Positions 15,997 through 25,110 are shown, numbered from the stretch's first letter. The stretch: DNA of 64,000 nt from Oryzibacter oryziterrae (GCF_021864535.1 NZ_JAKJIC010000003.1:186001-250000), one strand, 5' to 3'. Numbers and translations are program-made. The notes: a model not told the origin generated them from the letters alone.

Positions 15997-16890
15997 TCAG
16001 CTCCGCTTCAACTTGGGATCGAGCGCGTCGCGCAGGCCGTCGCCCATGAGGTTGATGGCGAGCACGGTGATGAGGATGGCAAGGCCGGGGAAGGTGACCA
16101 CCCACCAGGCGCGGGTGATGAACTCGCGCGCTTCGGCCAGCATGGTGCCCCATTCCGGGGTCGGCGGCTGGGCGCCCATGCCGAGGAAGCCGAGGGCGGC
16201 GGCGTCCAGAATCGCGCCGGAGAAGGACAGCGCGGCCTGCACGATCAGGGGCGCCATGCAGTTGGGCAGGATGGTGACGAACATCAGCCACAGGGCGCCC
16301 GCGCCGGCGACGCGGGCAGAGGTGACATAGTCGCGGCCGCGCTCGGCCATGACGGCGGCGCGCGTGAGGCGCACGTAATGGGGCTGGGCGACGATGGCGA
16401 TGGCGATCATGGCGTTGACGAGGCCCGGACCCAGCACAGCCACCAGCGTCAGCGCCAGGAGCAGCGAGGGGAAGGCGAGGATCACGTCCATCACGCGCAT
16501 GATGACGATATCGACGATGCCGCGGAAGAAGCCGGCGACGAGGCCGATGACGATGCCGCCGATCAGCGAGATGGACACGACGACGACGCCGATGAACAGC
16601 GAGAAGCGGGCGCCGAAGATGAGGCGCGAGAGGATGTCGCGGCCGAGCGCGTCGGTGCCGAGGACGAAGAGCCCGGCGGCGCCGTGGGTCATCGGCGGGG
16701 CCAGCAGATTGTCGCGGAACTGCTGGTCCGGGTCGAAGGGGGCGACGATCGGCGCGGCGACGGCCATGAGCACGAGCGCGACGAACAGCACGAGGCCGGC
16801 GACGGCACCGCGGTTTTCGGAGAAATAGCGCCAGAACTCCTTGAGCTGGCTCGGACGGGTGGGCGCGGAAACGGCGGTCATGGGGCTCAC
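15997..16890 (-). CDS. dppC: Dipeptide ABC transporter permease DppC
   Basis: Inner-membrane permease of 297 residues with six TM segments. An N-terminal OppC-type domain (LKEFWRYFSENRGAVAGLVLF) leads into the transmembrane core. The EAA loop that contacts the ATPases is at DYVTSARVAGAGALWLMFVTILPN. The motif GTDALGRDILSRLIFGAR is typical of DppC/OppC/NikC. Its start overlaps the dppB stop by 4 bp, so the two are translationally coupled, as expected for a heterodimeric channel. Confidence 0.94.
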   Translation of the reverse strand: MSPMTAVSAPTRPSQLKEFWRYFSENRGAVAGLVLFVALVLMAVAAPIVAPFDPDQQFRDNLLAPPMTHGAAGLFVLGTDALGRDILSRLIFGARFSLFIGVVVVSISLIGGIVIGLVAGFFRGIVDIVIMRVMDVILAFPSLLLALTLVAVLGPGLVNAMIAIAIVAQPHYVRLTRAAVMAERGRDYVTSARVAGAGALWLMFVTILPNCMAPLIVQAALSFSGAILDAAALGFLGMGAQPPTPEWGTMLAEAREFITRAWWVVTFPGLAILITVLAINLMGDGLRDALDPKLKRS

Positions 16891-17897
16891 CTCTGGTGCC
16901 GGATCTTGGGATTGACGAGGCCGTAGAGCGCGTCAACGACGAGGTTCACGATCATGACGATCAGCGCGATCATCACGAGGCCACCCTGGACGGAGGGGTA
17001 GTCGCGGCGGAAGATGCTGTCGACCATCCACTTGCCGATGCCGGGCCAGGAGAAGATAGTCTCGGTGAGGATGGCGCCGGCCATCAGCGTGCCGACCTGC
17101 AGGCCGATGGTGGTGATGACCGGGATCAGGGCGTTGCGCAGGGCGTGGATGGCGACGACGCGGACGGGCGACAGGCCCTTGGCACGGGCGGTGCGGATGT
17201 AGTCCTCGCCGAGCACCTCCAGCATGGCCGAGCGGGTCTGGCGGGCGATGACCGCCAGCGGGATGGTGCCGAGCACGATGGTGGGCAGGATCAGGTGGCT
17301 GAGGGCGGACAGGAAGGCGCCCTTCTGGCTGGACAGCAGGCTGTCGATCAGCATGAAGCCGGTGACCTTGGGGAAGAAGAACATCAGGGAGATGCGGCCC
17401 GACACCGGGGTCCAGCCGAGGCCGGAAGAGAAGACGATGATGAGCAGCAGCGCCCACCAGAAGATCGGCATGGAATAGCCGATCAGCGCGGTGGACATCA
17501 GCGTGTGGTCAAAGCCCGAGCCGCGCTTGACGGCGGCGATCACGCCGGCGGGGATGCCGAGGGCGGTGGCGAAGATCACCGCGCAGATCGACAGTTCCAG
17601 CGTGGCCGGGAACAGCGTGAAGAACTCGGTGAAGACCGGCTTCTTGGTGGAGATGGACGTGCCGAAGTCGCCGTGCAGCAAGTCCCAGATATAGAGGCCG
17701 TATTGCTTCCACAGCGGCTGGTCGAAGCCGAAGGCGGACATCAGCTCCGCATAGCGCTCCGGCGACAGGCCGCGCTCGCCGGCCAACAGCAACACGGGGT
17801 CGCCCGGCAGCATGCGGATGAAGAAGAAGGCGACCAGACTGACCCCGATGAAAGTGGGAATGAGCAGCCCGAGGCGGCGCAGGAGAAAACCGATCAT
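16887..17897 (-). CDS. dppB: Dipeptide ABC transporter permease DppB
   Basis: Inner-membrane permease of 336 residues. It starts at MIGFLLRRLGLLIPTFIGVSLVAFFFIRMLPGDPV, the standard first TM segment and PGDP motif of DppB/OppB. It continues with the EAA loop DYIRTARAKGLSPVRVVAIHALRNALIPVITTIG and ends at YGLVNPKIRHQR. I chose the ATG at 17897; the longer frame would add 43 residues with no family match. It should be the second gene of a dppABCDF operon, but dppA lies 2.5 kb away beyond the acetyltransferase and DarTG genes. A separate promoter must therefore serve dppB unless transcription reads through. Confidence 0.93.
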   Translation of the reverse strand: MIGFLLRRLGLLIPTFIGVSLVAFFFIRMLPGDPVLLLAGERGLSPERYAELMSAFGFDQPLWKQYGLYIWDLLHGDFGTSISTKKPVFTEFFTLFPATLELSICAVIFATALGIPAGVIAAVKRGSGFDHTLMSTALIGYSMPIFWWALLLIIVFSSGLGWTPVSGRISLMFFFPKVTGFMLIDSLLSSQKGAFLSALSHLILPTIVLGTIPLAVIARQTRSAMLEVLGEDYIRTARAKGLSPVRVVAIHALRNALIPVITTIGLQVGTLMAGAILTETIFSWPGIGKWMVDSIFRRDYPSVQGGLVMIALIVMIVNLVVDALYGLVNPKIRHQR

Positions 17898-17969
17898 GAG
17901 GGAACTGTGTCCGGTATGGTTACTACTATTGCTGCACTTTCGTGATGCCGGGCTTCGAGGCGCGAATGT

Positions 17970-18062
17970 CTGCGCTTCAGTGTTGGCGTGCCCAAAAGGA
18001 CGCTCAACACCATCGCACGAACTCACCCCTTCCGCCGCGGCCTGACGGAACTGCAGCTATCG
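17970..18062 (+). repeat. Dispersed intergenic repeat, copy 1
   Basis: Begins CTGCGCTTCAGTG, contains an imperfect hairpin around CCCAAAAGG, and ends with CGGCCTGACGGAACTGCAGCT. It shares this order of blocks with 39666-39760. The motif CTGCGCTTC-CGGTGCTCACGTACCCAAATGTACG...CGGCCTG is one I recall as widespread in intergenic regions of proteobacteria. It abuts the 3' end of the acetyltransferase gene. Confidence 0.6.
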
Positions 18063-18536
18063 TATCAGTCGCTTTTTAAGCACGTGGGTCGGATGCTTAA
18101 TCATTCGGCTATCTGGCATCCAGATAGGAAGATTGGCAATGCCGGAATCGCTCCATCCACTCTTGGAATAGAAACGATACGCGCGGGTGTTGCCGGTCGT
18201 ACACTGGATGACGGCGTCGGCGACGCCCCGACGGGCCAGTTCCGCCTCGGCGGCGGCGAGCAGGGTGGCGGCGAGGCCGGTGCCGCGGACGGACGGGGCG
18301 ACGTAGAACTGGTCGACTTCGTTGTGTTCGAGCGCGGCAAAGCCGACGACAGTATTGTCGATCTCGGCGACGAGAATGCCAGCGGCGAGCGGGGCAAGCC
18401 GTTTGAGGAAGGTCTCAGGCGTGCGCATGGCCACGATCTCGGGCGAGAAGAGCGCGCCATGCGCCTCGTGCCAGGTGGCGTGCCAGAGCGCGGCGACGGC
18501 GGCGGTATCAGAGGGGACGAAGGGGCGGATGGGCAT
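18057..18536 (-). CDS. GNAT family N-acetyltransferase
   Basis: 159-residue acetyl-CoA-dependent transferase. The GNAT core is visible: strand GFAALEHNEVDQFYVAPSVRGTGLAATLLAAAEAELARRG, where RGTGLA is the pyrophosphate-binding turn, and later TGNTRAYRFYSKSGW, the usual motif B ending. The acceptor (amino acid, peptide, antibiotic or protein) cannot be predicted. It sits between dppB and the divergent DarTG pair, on the strand of the dpp genes, and may belong to the same inserted segment. Confidence 0.85.
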   Translation of the reverse strand: MPIRPFVPSDTAAVAALWHATWHEAHGALFSPEIVAMRTPETFLKRLAPLAAGILVAEIDNTVVGFAALEHNEVDQFYVAPSVRGTGLAATLLAAAEAELARRGVADAVIQCTTGNTRAYRFYSKSGWSDSGIANLPIWMPDSRMIKHPTHVLKKRLIR

Positions 18537-18658
18537 GGGGGCTCGTTAGTTTGCGCAAGCTACTTAGGGCGGATGCTTCATAGCGTGTGGAACAGAATCA
18601 CTGCATGCTTGCAAGGCATGTTATAGGGCACTCTACACAAGGAGGTCGCCTGCAGACG

Positions 18659-19300
18659 ATGCTCGTTCCCGACAACCCGAAAATCTACCACATCGTCCAT
18701 GTCGACAATCTTGCGTCGATCGTCGCGGACGGTTGTCTGTGGTCAGACGCGGTGATGGTGCAACGTCGGGGCGGCACAGTGATCGGCATGAGCAGCATCA
18801 AGCAGCGCCGATTAAAGTTACAAGTGACTTGCCATGCCGGATTAACAGTTGGTCAATTTGTCCCGTTCTATTTTTGTTCGCGTTCGATTATGTTGTATGT
18901 GATCCATTGCGCCAACCATCCCGAACTTGCCTATCGGGGTGGGCAGCAGCCGATCGTCCATCTTGAGGCCGATCTGCACGCGGTGACGCAATGGGCTGCC
19001 GCGAATGGTCGGCGGTGGGCAGTGTCATTGTCGAATGCCGGTGCGGTCTATACCCAGTTCCGGACTGGGATCGACAAGCTTGGCGAGATCAATTGGGCCG
19101 CGGTGGCGGCGCAGGATTTCCGCCCGGCAGATATCAAGGAAGGCAAGCAGGCGGAGTTCCTGATCGAACAGGCGTTCCCCTGGCACCTCGTGGATCGCAT
19201 CGGCGTGCATTCGCAGGGGATCGTGGCGCGGGTCTCGGATGCGATGCAAGGCGCAGCGCATCGGCCGAGGATCGAAATACGAAGAGAATGGTACTATTGA
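18659..19300 (+). CDS. darT: DarT-type DNA ADP-ribosyltransferase toxin
   Basis: 213 residues with the DUF4433/DarT fold. The N-terminal NAD-binding segment is KIYHIVHVDNLASIVADGCLWSD. It is followed by the family stretch GTVIGMSSIKQRRL, VGQFVPFYFCSRSIMLYVIH, and the C-terminal QAEFLIEQAFPWHLVDRIGVHS carrying the catalytic Glu. DarT attaches ADP-ribose to bases of single-stranded DNA and blocks replication; the reaction is reversed by DarG. The ATG at 18659 is preferred (AAGGAGG about a dozen bases upstream, and the protein begins as in other family members). It lies 12 bp upstream of the antitoxin gene. The segment is less GC-rich than the dpp genes on both sides, consistent with transfer. 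Confidence 0.93.
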   Translation: MLVPDNPKIYHIVHVDNLASIVADGCLWSDAVMVQRRGGTVIGMSSIKQRRLKLQVTCHAGLTVGQFVPFYFCSRSIMLYVIHCANHPELAYRGGQQPIVHLEADLHAVTQWAAANGRRWAVSLSNAGAVYTQFRTGIDKLGEINWAAVAAQDFRPADIKEGKQAEFLIEQAFPWHLVDRIGVHSQGIVARVSDAMQGAAHRPRIEIRREWYY

Positions 19301-19312
19301 GGGAGGATGGCG

Positions 19313-20347
19313 ATGATTGAATTCACAACAGGCGACATCCTGCAGGCGGACGTGGAAGCGCTCGTCAACACGGTGAACTGCGTCGGCGTCATGGGCCGTG
19401 GCATCGCCCTTCAGTTCAAGAACGACTTCCCGGAGAATTTCAAGGCTTACGAGGCCGCCTGCGCGCGCGAAGAGGTGCAGCCGGGCAAGATGTTCGTGTT
19501 CGAGACGCGGACGCTGACCAACCCGAAGTTCATCATCAACTTCCCGACCAAACGTCACTGGCGGGGCAAGAGCCGGATGGAGGACATTGACTCAGGGCTG
19601 AAGGCGCTGGTCGAAGAGATCTGCATCCGCGGCATTCGATCCATCGCGATTCCGCCGTTGGGCAGCGGTCTCGGCGGCCTCAACTGGGTCGACGTGCGCC
19701 CGCGCATCGTCGAAGCCCTGCGCGGTCTCAATGACCTTCAAGTGATCGTGTTCGAACCGAACAGCGCGCCCGCAGCCACCAAATCACGCGAAGTTCCAAA
19801 TATGACGGCGGGCCGCGCCGCACTTGTGGTGTTGATGAACCGGTATCTCGGCGGATTAATGGATCCGTTCGTCACGCTGATAGAAGTACAGAAGCTGATG
19901 TACTTCATGCAGGAGGCGGGCGAGCCTCTTCGTCTGAATTACATGAAACACCATTATGGCCCGTACGCCGACAATCTTCGGCATGTCTTGACCAAGATCG
20001 AAGGTCACTTCGTTTCCGGCTATCACGACGGCGGTGACGCTCCCGAAAAGCAGCTTGAACTCGTGCCAGGTGCTGTGAGTGATGCAGAAGCCTTTTTGGC
20101 AGAAGATAGTGAAACGCGGCGTCGTTTTAACCGCGTTGGACGACTTGTGGAGGGTTTCGAAACACCGTTCGGTCTTGAGTTACTGGCAACGGTTCATTGG
20201 GTGGTAACCCGAGAGAATGCCCGATCGGCGGATGATGCCGTGAAAAAGGTCCATGCTTGGAACAAGCGCAAGCAGCGATTCTCTCAGCGACAGATCGAGA
20301 TCGCCTTTGATGTCCTGCGCTCTCATCACTGGATTGTGGGCGCCTAA
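19313..20347 (+). CDS. darG: DarG-type antitoxin: macrodomain ADP-ribosylglycohydrolase with C-terminal toxin-binding domain
   Basis: 344 residues. The N-terminal macrodomain (about 1-150) has IEFTTGDILQADVEALVNTVNCVGVMGRGIALQFK, which binds ADP-ribose, and AIPPLGSGLGGLNW, the phosphate loop. After a short linker, a helical C-terminal domain (about 165-344, starting MTAGRAALVVLMNRYL) resembles the DarG region that binds and inhibits DarT directly. The full-length architecture suggests both modes of neutralisation are intact. Start choice: ATG at 19313 with AGGGAGG six bases upstream, rather than the ATG at 19307 that touches the Shine-Dalgarno. It is co-directional with darT and almost certainly co-transcribed. 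Confidence 0.93.
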   Translation: MIEFTTGDILQADVEALVNTVNCVGVMGRGIALQFKNDFPENFKAYEAACAREEVQPGKMFVFETRTLTNPKFIINFPTKRHWRGKSRMEDIDSGLKALVEEICIRGIRSIAIPPLGSGLGGLNWVDVRPRIVEALRGLNDLQVIVFEPNSAPAATKSREVPNMTAGRAALVVLMNRYLGGLMDPFVTLIEVQKLMYFMQEAGEPLRLNYMKHHYGPYADNLRHVLTKIEGHFVSGYHDGGDAPEKQLELVPGAVSDAEAFLAEDSETRRRFNRVGRLVEGFETPFGLELLATVHWVVTRENARSADDAVKKVHAWNKRKQRFSQRQIEIAFDVLRSHHWIVGA

Positions 20348-20382
20348 AGGGACGCAAGACGTCCCTCCCGAACACTTCATTG

Positions 20383-20413
20383 AAAAAGCCCCGGAAACGT
20401 GCGTTTCCGGGGC
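20383..20413 (-). terminator. Intrinsic terminator of dppA
   Basis: Stem GCCCCGGAAAC / GTTTCCGGGGC (11 bp) with a short loop. On the minus strand it is followed by CTTTTTC, about 30 bp after the dppA stop. It probably ends dppA transcription and would separate dppA from the rest of the dpp cluster. The plus strand has a weaker CTTCTT tract that could serve darG. Confidence 0.85.
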
Positions 20414-20439
20414 CTTCTTGTCGTTACGGCTTCACGTCA

Positions 20440-22032
20440 TCACTCAGCGATGTCGACGCCGTCGAAGCGGTGCGAGCCGAGCGGGTCGAGCTTGTAGTTC
20501 AGCACGGCCTTGGACATGGGCAGGTAGGTGGTGGAGTGCGCGATGGTCGCCCACGGGGCTTCCTTCTTGAACACGTCCTGAGCCTGCTCATAGAGCTTGG
20601 TGCGCTCGGCAACGTCGGTCGTCTCAGCGGCCTTGGTCACGAGGGCGTTGAACGCGTCGTTGCACCAGTTGGCGCGGTTGGAACCGCCGACGCCGGAGCA
20701 GCCGAGCAGGACGGCGAGGAAGTTGTCCGGATCGCCGTTGTCACCGGTCCAGCCCTGGAGCAGAGCGCCGTCGCGGGCCTTGTCCTGGCCGCGCTTCAGA
20801 TACTCGGCCCATTCGTAGGAGACGATCTCGACCTTGACGCCGACGGCGGCGAAGTCGGACTGGATCATCTCAGCCATGCGGCGGGCGTTCGGGTTGTAGG
20901 GGCGAGCCACCGGCATCGCCCAGACCTTCATCGAGAGGTCCTTGACGCCAGCTTCGGCGAGCAGCTTCTTGGCCGCTTCCGGATCATACGGATCGTCCTG
21001 GACGTTGTCGTTGTAGGACCACATGGTCGGCGGGATCGGGTTCTTGGCGATCTGGCCGGTGCCCTGATAGACGGCGTCGAGGATGGCCTTCTTGTTGATG
21101 GCCATGTTGAGGGCCTTGCGGACGCGCACGTCGTCGAAGGGCTTCATCATGGTGTTGTAGGCGAGGTAGCCGATGTTGAGGCCGGCGGCGCTCATCAGCT
21201 GGATCTGGTCGTTGGCCTTGAGGCCCTCGATGTCAGCCGGGTTCGGATAGGGCGCAACCTGGCACTCGCCGGCCTTCAGCTTCTCGATGCGAACCGAGGC
21301 GTCGGGCGTGATGGCGAAGACGAGGTCGTCGATGGCCTGCTTGCCACCCCAATAGTCCGGGTTGGCCTTGAAGCGGAGGACGGCGTCCTTTTCATAGGCG
21401 ACGAAGGTGAACGGGCCGGTGCCGACGGGCAGCTGATTGAGGTCGGCCTGCTTGCCGGCGGCGGCGAGCTTGTCGGCATATTCCTTGGAGACGATGGAGG
21501 CGAAGTCCATTGCAAGGTTGGCCAGCATCGGGGCGTTCGGCTTGGTCAGCGTCATCTTGACGGTGTAGTCGTCGACCTTCTCGATGGACTTGACCAGCGT
21601 CGGCATGTCCATGCCGACCCAGTATTCCCAGGTGCCGCCAGCGTAGGAGTACCAAGGATTATCCTTGTTGTTCTGACGGTCGAAGGAGAAGATCACGTCG
21701 TCGGCGTTGAAGTCGCGCGTCGGGGTGAAATAGTCGGTGGTCTGGAACTTCACGCCCTTGCGCAGGTGGAAGGTGTAGACCGTGCCGTCAGCCGACACAT
21801 CCCAGCTCTCGGCGAGGCCGGGGACGACCGACGTGGTGCCGCGATCGAATTCGGTGAGGCGGTTGTAGACCGGCTTGGACGAGGCGTCGAAGGTGGTGCC
21901 AGCGGCGTAAGGCGCGGGGTCGAAACCCTCCGGGCTGCCTTCGGAGCAATAGACGAGCGTCTTGGCGTTGGCGGCTCCAGCGAGCCCGGCGACGAGCATG
22001 GTCGCCGCCAGAAGACGGGATACGAGTTTCAT
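20440..22032 (-). CDS. dppA: Periplasmic dipeptide-binding protein DppA
   Basis: Solute-binding lipoprotein-like receptor of 530 residues with a signal peptide (MKLVSRLLAATMLVAGLAGAANA). The mature N-terminus KTLVYCSEGSPEGFDPAPYAAGTTFDASSKPVYNRLTEFDRG and the segment FNADDVIFSFDRQ are characteristic of DppA in the SBP_bac_5 family. It delivers dipeptides to DppBC. Transcription should start in the 400-bp gap upstream and stop at the hairpin at 20383. Separation from dppB by DarTG and an acetyltransferase is the odd feature, but a monocistronic, highly expressed binding-protein gene is common in these systems. Confidence 0.95.
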   Translation of the reverse strand: MKLVSRLLAATMLVAGLAGAANAKTLVYCSEGSPEGFDPAPYAAGTTFDASSKPVYNRLTEFDRGTTSVVPGLAESWDVSADGTVYTFHLRKGVKFQTTDYFTPTRDFNADDVIFSFDRQNNKDNPWYSYAGGTWEYWVGMDMPTLVKSIEKVDDYTVKMTLTKPNAPMLANLAMDFASIVSKEYADKLAAAGKQADLNQLPVGTGPFTFVAYEKDAVLRFKANPDYWGGKQAIDDLVFAITPDASVRIEKLKAGECQVAPYPNPADIEGLKANDQIQLMSAAGLNIGYLAYNTMMKPFDDVRVRKALNMAINKKAILDAVYQGTGQIAKNPIPPTMWSYNDNVQDDPYDPEAAKKLLAEAGVKDLSMKVWAMPVARPYNPNARRMAEMIQSDFAAVGVKVEIVSYEWAEYLKRGQDKARDGALLQGWTGDNGDPDNFLAVLLGCSGVGGSNRANWCNDAFNALVTKAAETTDVAERTKLYEQAQDVFKKEAPWATIAHSTTYLPMSKAVLNYKLDPLGSHRFDGVDIAE

Positions 22033-22436
22033 GAATGAGCACTCCCCTGATGCCGATATACGGCGTTCACGTCAAATACGTGCGGCGGTGGATTTGATTG
22101 TTCTGCCAATGCCTCCCGCCGGGCGTGGCCGTATCGGAACCGACATTTTGAAAATTGGCAAGTCCGTTTTTTTTCCGGATGGTCAGATACTGTGCAAAAT
22201 ACGGAGGTATGCTTATCTGTCCAATGGGTTCGGCGGGCGAATGAGGTGTAGGGCCGCGTCCTTGCGGGAGCTTTGTTCATCGAGAAGCAATTCGCTGGAA
22301 CTGTAAAATTTCTGTCGCAAAAATAGTGTGATACTATGAGTTTTGGCTGCAGGCTGCTTGTTTGTGACAAGACGATCTGGTGACTGGTGGGCGCTGACCG
22401 GCCGCGGATGGCCGTAAGGGCAAGGGTGATCAGGCT
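22033..22436. other. Divergent intergenic region, promoters presumed
   Basis: 404 bp between dppA and the CYTH-CHAD gene, more AT-rich than the flanks (22140-22345). It must hold the promoters of both genes. I see no confident -35/-10 pair, RNA gene or known operator. Confidence 0.6.
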
Positions 22437-23957
22437 ATGTCGAACGCGGTGGAAGCGGAGCTCAAATTCGTCATCGATGCGGATGGCATGAAGAAGCTCT
22501 CGCGGTTCAAGGCGCTGGAAGGCCATGACGTCGTCCGCATCGGCGAGAAGCGCCTGACGACGACCTATTTCGACACGGCTGATCGCCTGCTGAAAGCCAA
22601 CAATATCTCCCTGCGCATACGCCGTGCCGGTCGCGGTGGCGAGCAGACGGTGAAGGCCGGCGGTTCGTTTTCGCTGGGCATGGCCGATCGGCCCGAACAC
22701 ACGGTGGTCTACGGCGGGCAGGTGCCCGACATCAGCCGCTTCACCGACGAGATGATGCGCGCGCGCCTTGTGGACGTGCTGGGGGCCTCCGAACTGCTGC
22801 CGACCTTCACCATCAAGATGGCGCGGCGGCTGTGGCGGATCACCAATGGCAACGGCGATGTGGTGGATTTCTCGATCGACAATGGCGAAGTGAGTGCCGG
22901 TGAGCAGCACGCGCCGGTGATCGAAGCCGAGTTCGAGCTGGTGTCGGGAGACCGGCGCGCCCTGTTCGACATTGCCAAGGGCGTGCTGAAGGGCCTGCCT
23001 TTCACCTTCTCGACCCGCACCAAATCCGATCTCGGCTTTGCGCTGGTGGACGGAACGCTGGAGCCTTTGGGGCAGCCGGTGTTTGCGTCGGCCATCGACC
23101 TCAATCCGGACGATTCGGTAGAGAGCGCGCTGCAGACCATGCTGCGCTCCTGCGTGGCGCAGATTTCGGCGAATCTGGTGGCGGTGCGGACCGGGCGCGA
23201 CCCGGAGGGGCCGCATCAGCTGCGCGTGGGGCTGCGCCGCTTGAGAAGCGTGCTGTCGGTGTTCTCCAAGGTGATCGCGCGCGAACAGGTGACGCGGATC
23301 AAGGAGGATGCGCGCTGGCTGGCGACGGAGGTGGGCGCGGTGCGCGACCTCGACGTGATGATGGAAGAGCTGGTGGCGCCGCTGTCGGCCGAAGCCGACA
23401 TGGGCGGCATCCTGGACATGCTGGACGCCAAGCGGACGGAGGCGCATGCGCGGCTTGACGCGGCGGTGACCGACGGACGGACGGGCGCCTTCCTGATCGA
23501 CCTGGTGGCCTTTACCGAAGGGCGCGGCTGGCTGTCGTCGGTGGACATCGGCCAGAGCCTGCGCATGGTGGAACCGATCGAGACCTTTGCCGGTGACGCC
23601 GTGCGGCGGCTCAAGGCCAAGGTGGCGCGCATGGGTGCCGATCCCGACGGACTGTCGCCGGACGAGCGGCATGAGCTGCGCAAGAAGTTCAAGGCGCTGC
23701 GCTATACCGTCGACTTCTTCCTGCCGGTGCTGGGCAAAGCGGTGCGCAAGGACCTGTTGCCGGCGGTGAAGGCGGCGCAGGATGTGCTCGGCACGCTCAA
23801 CGACATTCACATGGCGCATGTGATGCTGGACGGCATGCATCCTGAGACTGAGGACAATGGCCGGACGGAACGGGCGATCGGCTTCTGCCTCGGCTGGCAT
23901 GCGGCGCGGGCCAAGAGCATCTGGGAAGCGCGCAAGCGCCTGATCAGCCTGGAGTGA
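22437..23957 (+). CDS. CYTH and CHAD domain protein (inorganic triphosphatase YgiF-like)
   Basis: 506 residues, soluble. The N-terminal CYTH domain (about 1-205) begins with the metal/triphosphate-binding ExExK motif as EAELKF and has further charged tunnel strands (TTYFDTADRLLKANNISLRIRR, EAEFELVSGD). The C-terminal CHAD domain (about 225-500) contains repeated helices rich in His and Arg, such as HQLRVGLRRLRSVLSVF and HELRKKFKALRYTVDFF, which bind polyphosphate. The E. coli relative YgiF hydrolyses inorganic triphosphate. Monocistronic; no neighbour hints at a more specific role. Confidence 0.93.
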   Translation: MSNAVEAELKFVIDADGMKKLSRFKALEGHDVVRIGEKRLTTTYFDTADRLLKANNISLRIRRAGRGGEQTVKAGGSFSLGMADRPEHTVVYGGQVPDISRFTDEMMRARLVDVLGASELLPTFTIKMARRLWRITNGNGDVVDFSIDNGEVSAGEQHAPVIEAEFELVSGDRRALFDIAKGVLKGLPFTFSTRTKSDLGFALVDGTLEPLGQPVFASAIDLNPDDSVESALQTMLRSCVAQISANLVAVRTGRDPEGPHQLRVGLRRLRSVLSVFSKVIAREQVTRIKEDARWLATEVGAVRDLDVMMEELVAPLSAEADMGGILDMLDAKRTEAHARLDAAVTDGRTGAFLIDLVAFTEGRGWLSSVDIGQSLRMVEPIETFAGDAVRRLKAKVARMGADPDGLSPDERHELRKKFKALRYTVDFFLPVLGKAVRKDLLPAVKAAQDVLGTLNDIHMAHVMLDGMHPETEDNGRTERAIGFCLGWHAARAKSIWEARKRLISLE

Positions 23958-24048
23958 CGGTGCCGCTGTCGAAAAAGTGATCGGGGCGGCGTTGGCTGAC
24001 GGCGAATCGAGCTTATAAGCGAAGCTCTTTTCGGAGCCCGCCTCGTTC

Positions 24049-24975
24049 ATGTCCCCCTCCGCTGCCGGCGTCAGCCTCAAGGTCGCCTCCACGCTCTCCT
24101 TCTCGGTCATGGTGGTGCTGATCAAGCTCGTATCGGCGCGTGTGCCGGCGGGCGAGGTGCTGTTTGCCCGCGCCTTCTTCGGCATCATCCCGGTGCTGGT
24201 CTATCTGATGTGGCGCGGGGAGTTTCCCGGCTCGCTGCATACGGACAATCCGCTCGGCCATGTGCGGCGGGCGGTGGTGGGCACGGTGTCGATGTTCACC
24301 TGGTTCATGGGCATTTCCTATCTGCCGCTGCCGGATGCGACAGCGATCAGCTATTCGGGGCCGCTGTTCGGCGTGGTGTTCGCCGCACTGATCCTGCGCG
24401 AGAAGGTGCGCATCTATCGCTGGACGGCGGTGCTGGTGGGCTTTGTCGGCGTGATGATCGTGCTGTCCGAACAGATCACCGCGCTGGAGGCGGGGCTGAG
24501 CGGTGCCCGCGCCATCGGGGCCGCGCTGGTGCTGACGTCCGCGGTGTTTGCGGCGCTCGCCATGGTGACGGTGCGGGAGCTGACGGCGTCGGAGACGACC
24601 GGGGCGATCGTATTTTACTTCTCCTCCTCGGCGGCGGTGTTCGCGCTGACCACCATACCCTTCGGCTGGCTGGTGCCGCGCCCGATGGATGCGGCGATCA
24701 TGGTGCTGGCGGGGCTGGCGGGGGGCGTCGGGCAAGTGCTGATGACGCAGGCCTATCGGCTGGCCGAAGCGTCGGTGGTGGCGCCCTTCGACTATGCCAA
24801 CATGATCTGGATCGTGCTGTTCAGCTATCTGGTTTTCGGCGATCTGCCGACGCTGACGGTGGTGATCGGATCGCTGATCGTGATCGCCTCGGGCGGCTTC
24901 GTGATCTGGCGCGAGCGGCAACTGGGGCTGCTGGCCGCCAAGGCGCGGGCCAATGAGGCGGGAACGCCGGGGTGA
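24049..24975 (+). CDS. DMT superfamily (EamA) transporter
   Basis: 308 residues with ten hydrophobic segments arranged as two EamA repeats (about residues 10-140 and 155-290). Conserved features include VSARVPAGEVLFARAFFGIIPVL near the start and the second-repeat signature PFDYANMIWIVLFSYLVFGDLPTLTVVIGSLIVIASG. Members export amino acids, purines or other metabolites by proton exchange; the substrate cannot be assigned. The gene precedes the TPP riboswitch by about 60 bp, but there is no sign it belongs to the thiamine operon. Confidence 0.9.
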   Translation: MSPSAAGVSLKVASTLSFSVMVVLIKLVSARVPAGEVLFARAFFGIIPVLVYLMWRGEFPGSLHTDNPLGHVRRAVVGTVSMFTWFMGISYLPLPDATAISYSGPLFGVVFAALILREKVRIYRWTAVLVGFVGVMIVLSEQITALEAGLSGARAIGAALVLTSAVFAALAMVTVRELTASETTGAIVFYFSSSAAVFALTTIPFGWLVPRPMDAAIMVLAGLAGGVGQVLMTQAYRLAEASVVAPFDYANMIWIVLFSYLVFGDLPTLTVVIGSLIVIASGGFVIWRERQLGLLAAKARANEAGTPG

Positions 24976-25036
24976 GTGTTAGCGCGCGCTCCAATGCCGT
25001 TGACATGCGCCTGAAATCACCCGCATAACATCGATC

Positions 25037-25110
25037 CGACGAGGGGCGCCCTTGAGGGCTGAGACGAACCCTTAGAACCTGATCCGGGTCATGCCGGCGG
25101 AGGGACGTCA
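25037..25110 (+). ncRNA. TPP riboswitch (THI box)
   Basis: The conserved core is present in order: GAGGGGCGCCC helix, CTGAGACGAACCCTTAG with the invariant CUGAGA loop that binds the pyrimidine of TPP, ACCTGATCCGGGTCATGCCGG, then GGAGGGA. In proteobacteria such elements usually repress translation or cause termination when thiamine pyrophosphate is bound. About 95 bp separate it from the thiO start I chose. I did not find an obvious U-tract terminator, so translational control is more likely. Confidence 0.95.

Noticed and set aside
22029-24188. A 719-residue open frame on the minus strand over the CYTH-CHAD gene
   Set aside because: A shadow of the plus-strand gene, which has intact CYTH and CHAD motifs; the antisense product has no recognisable domain.
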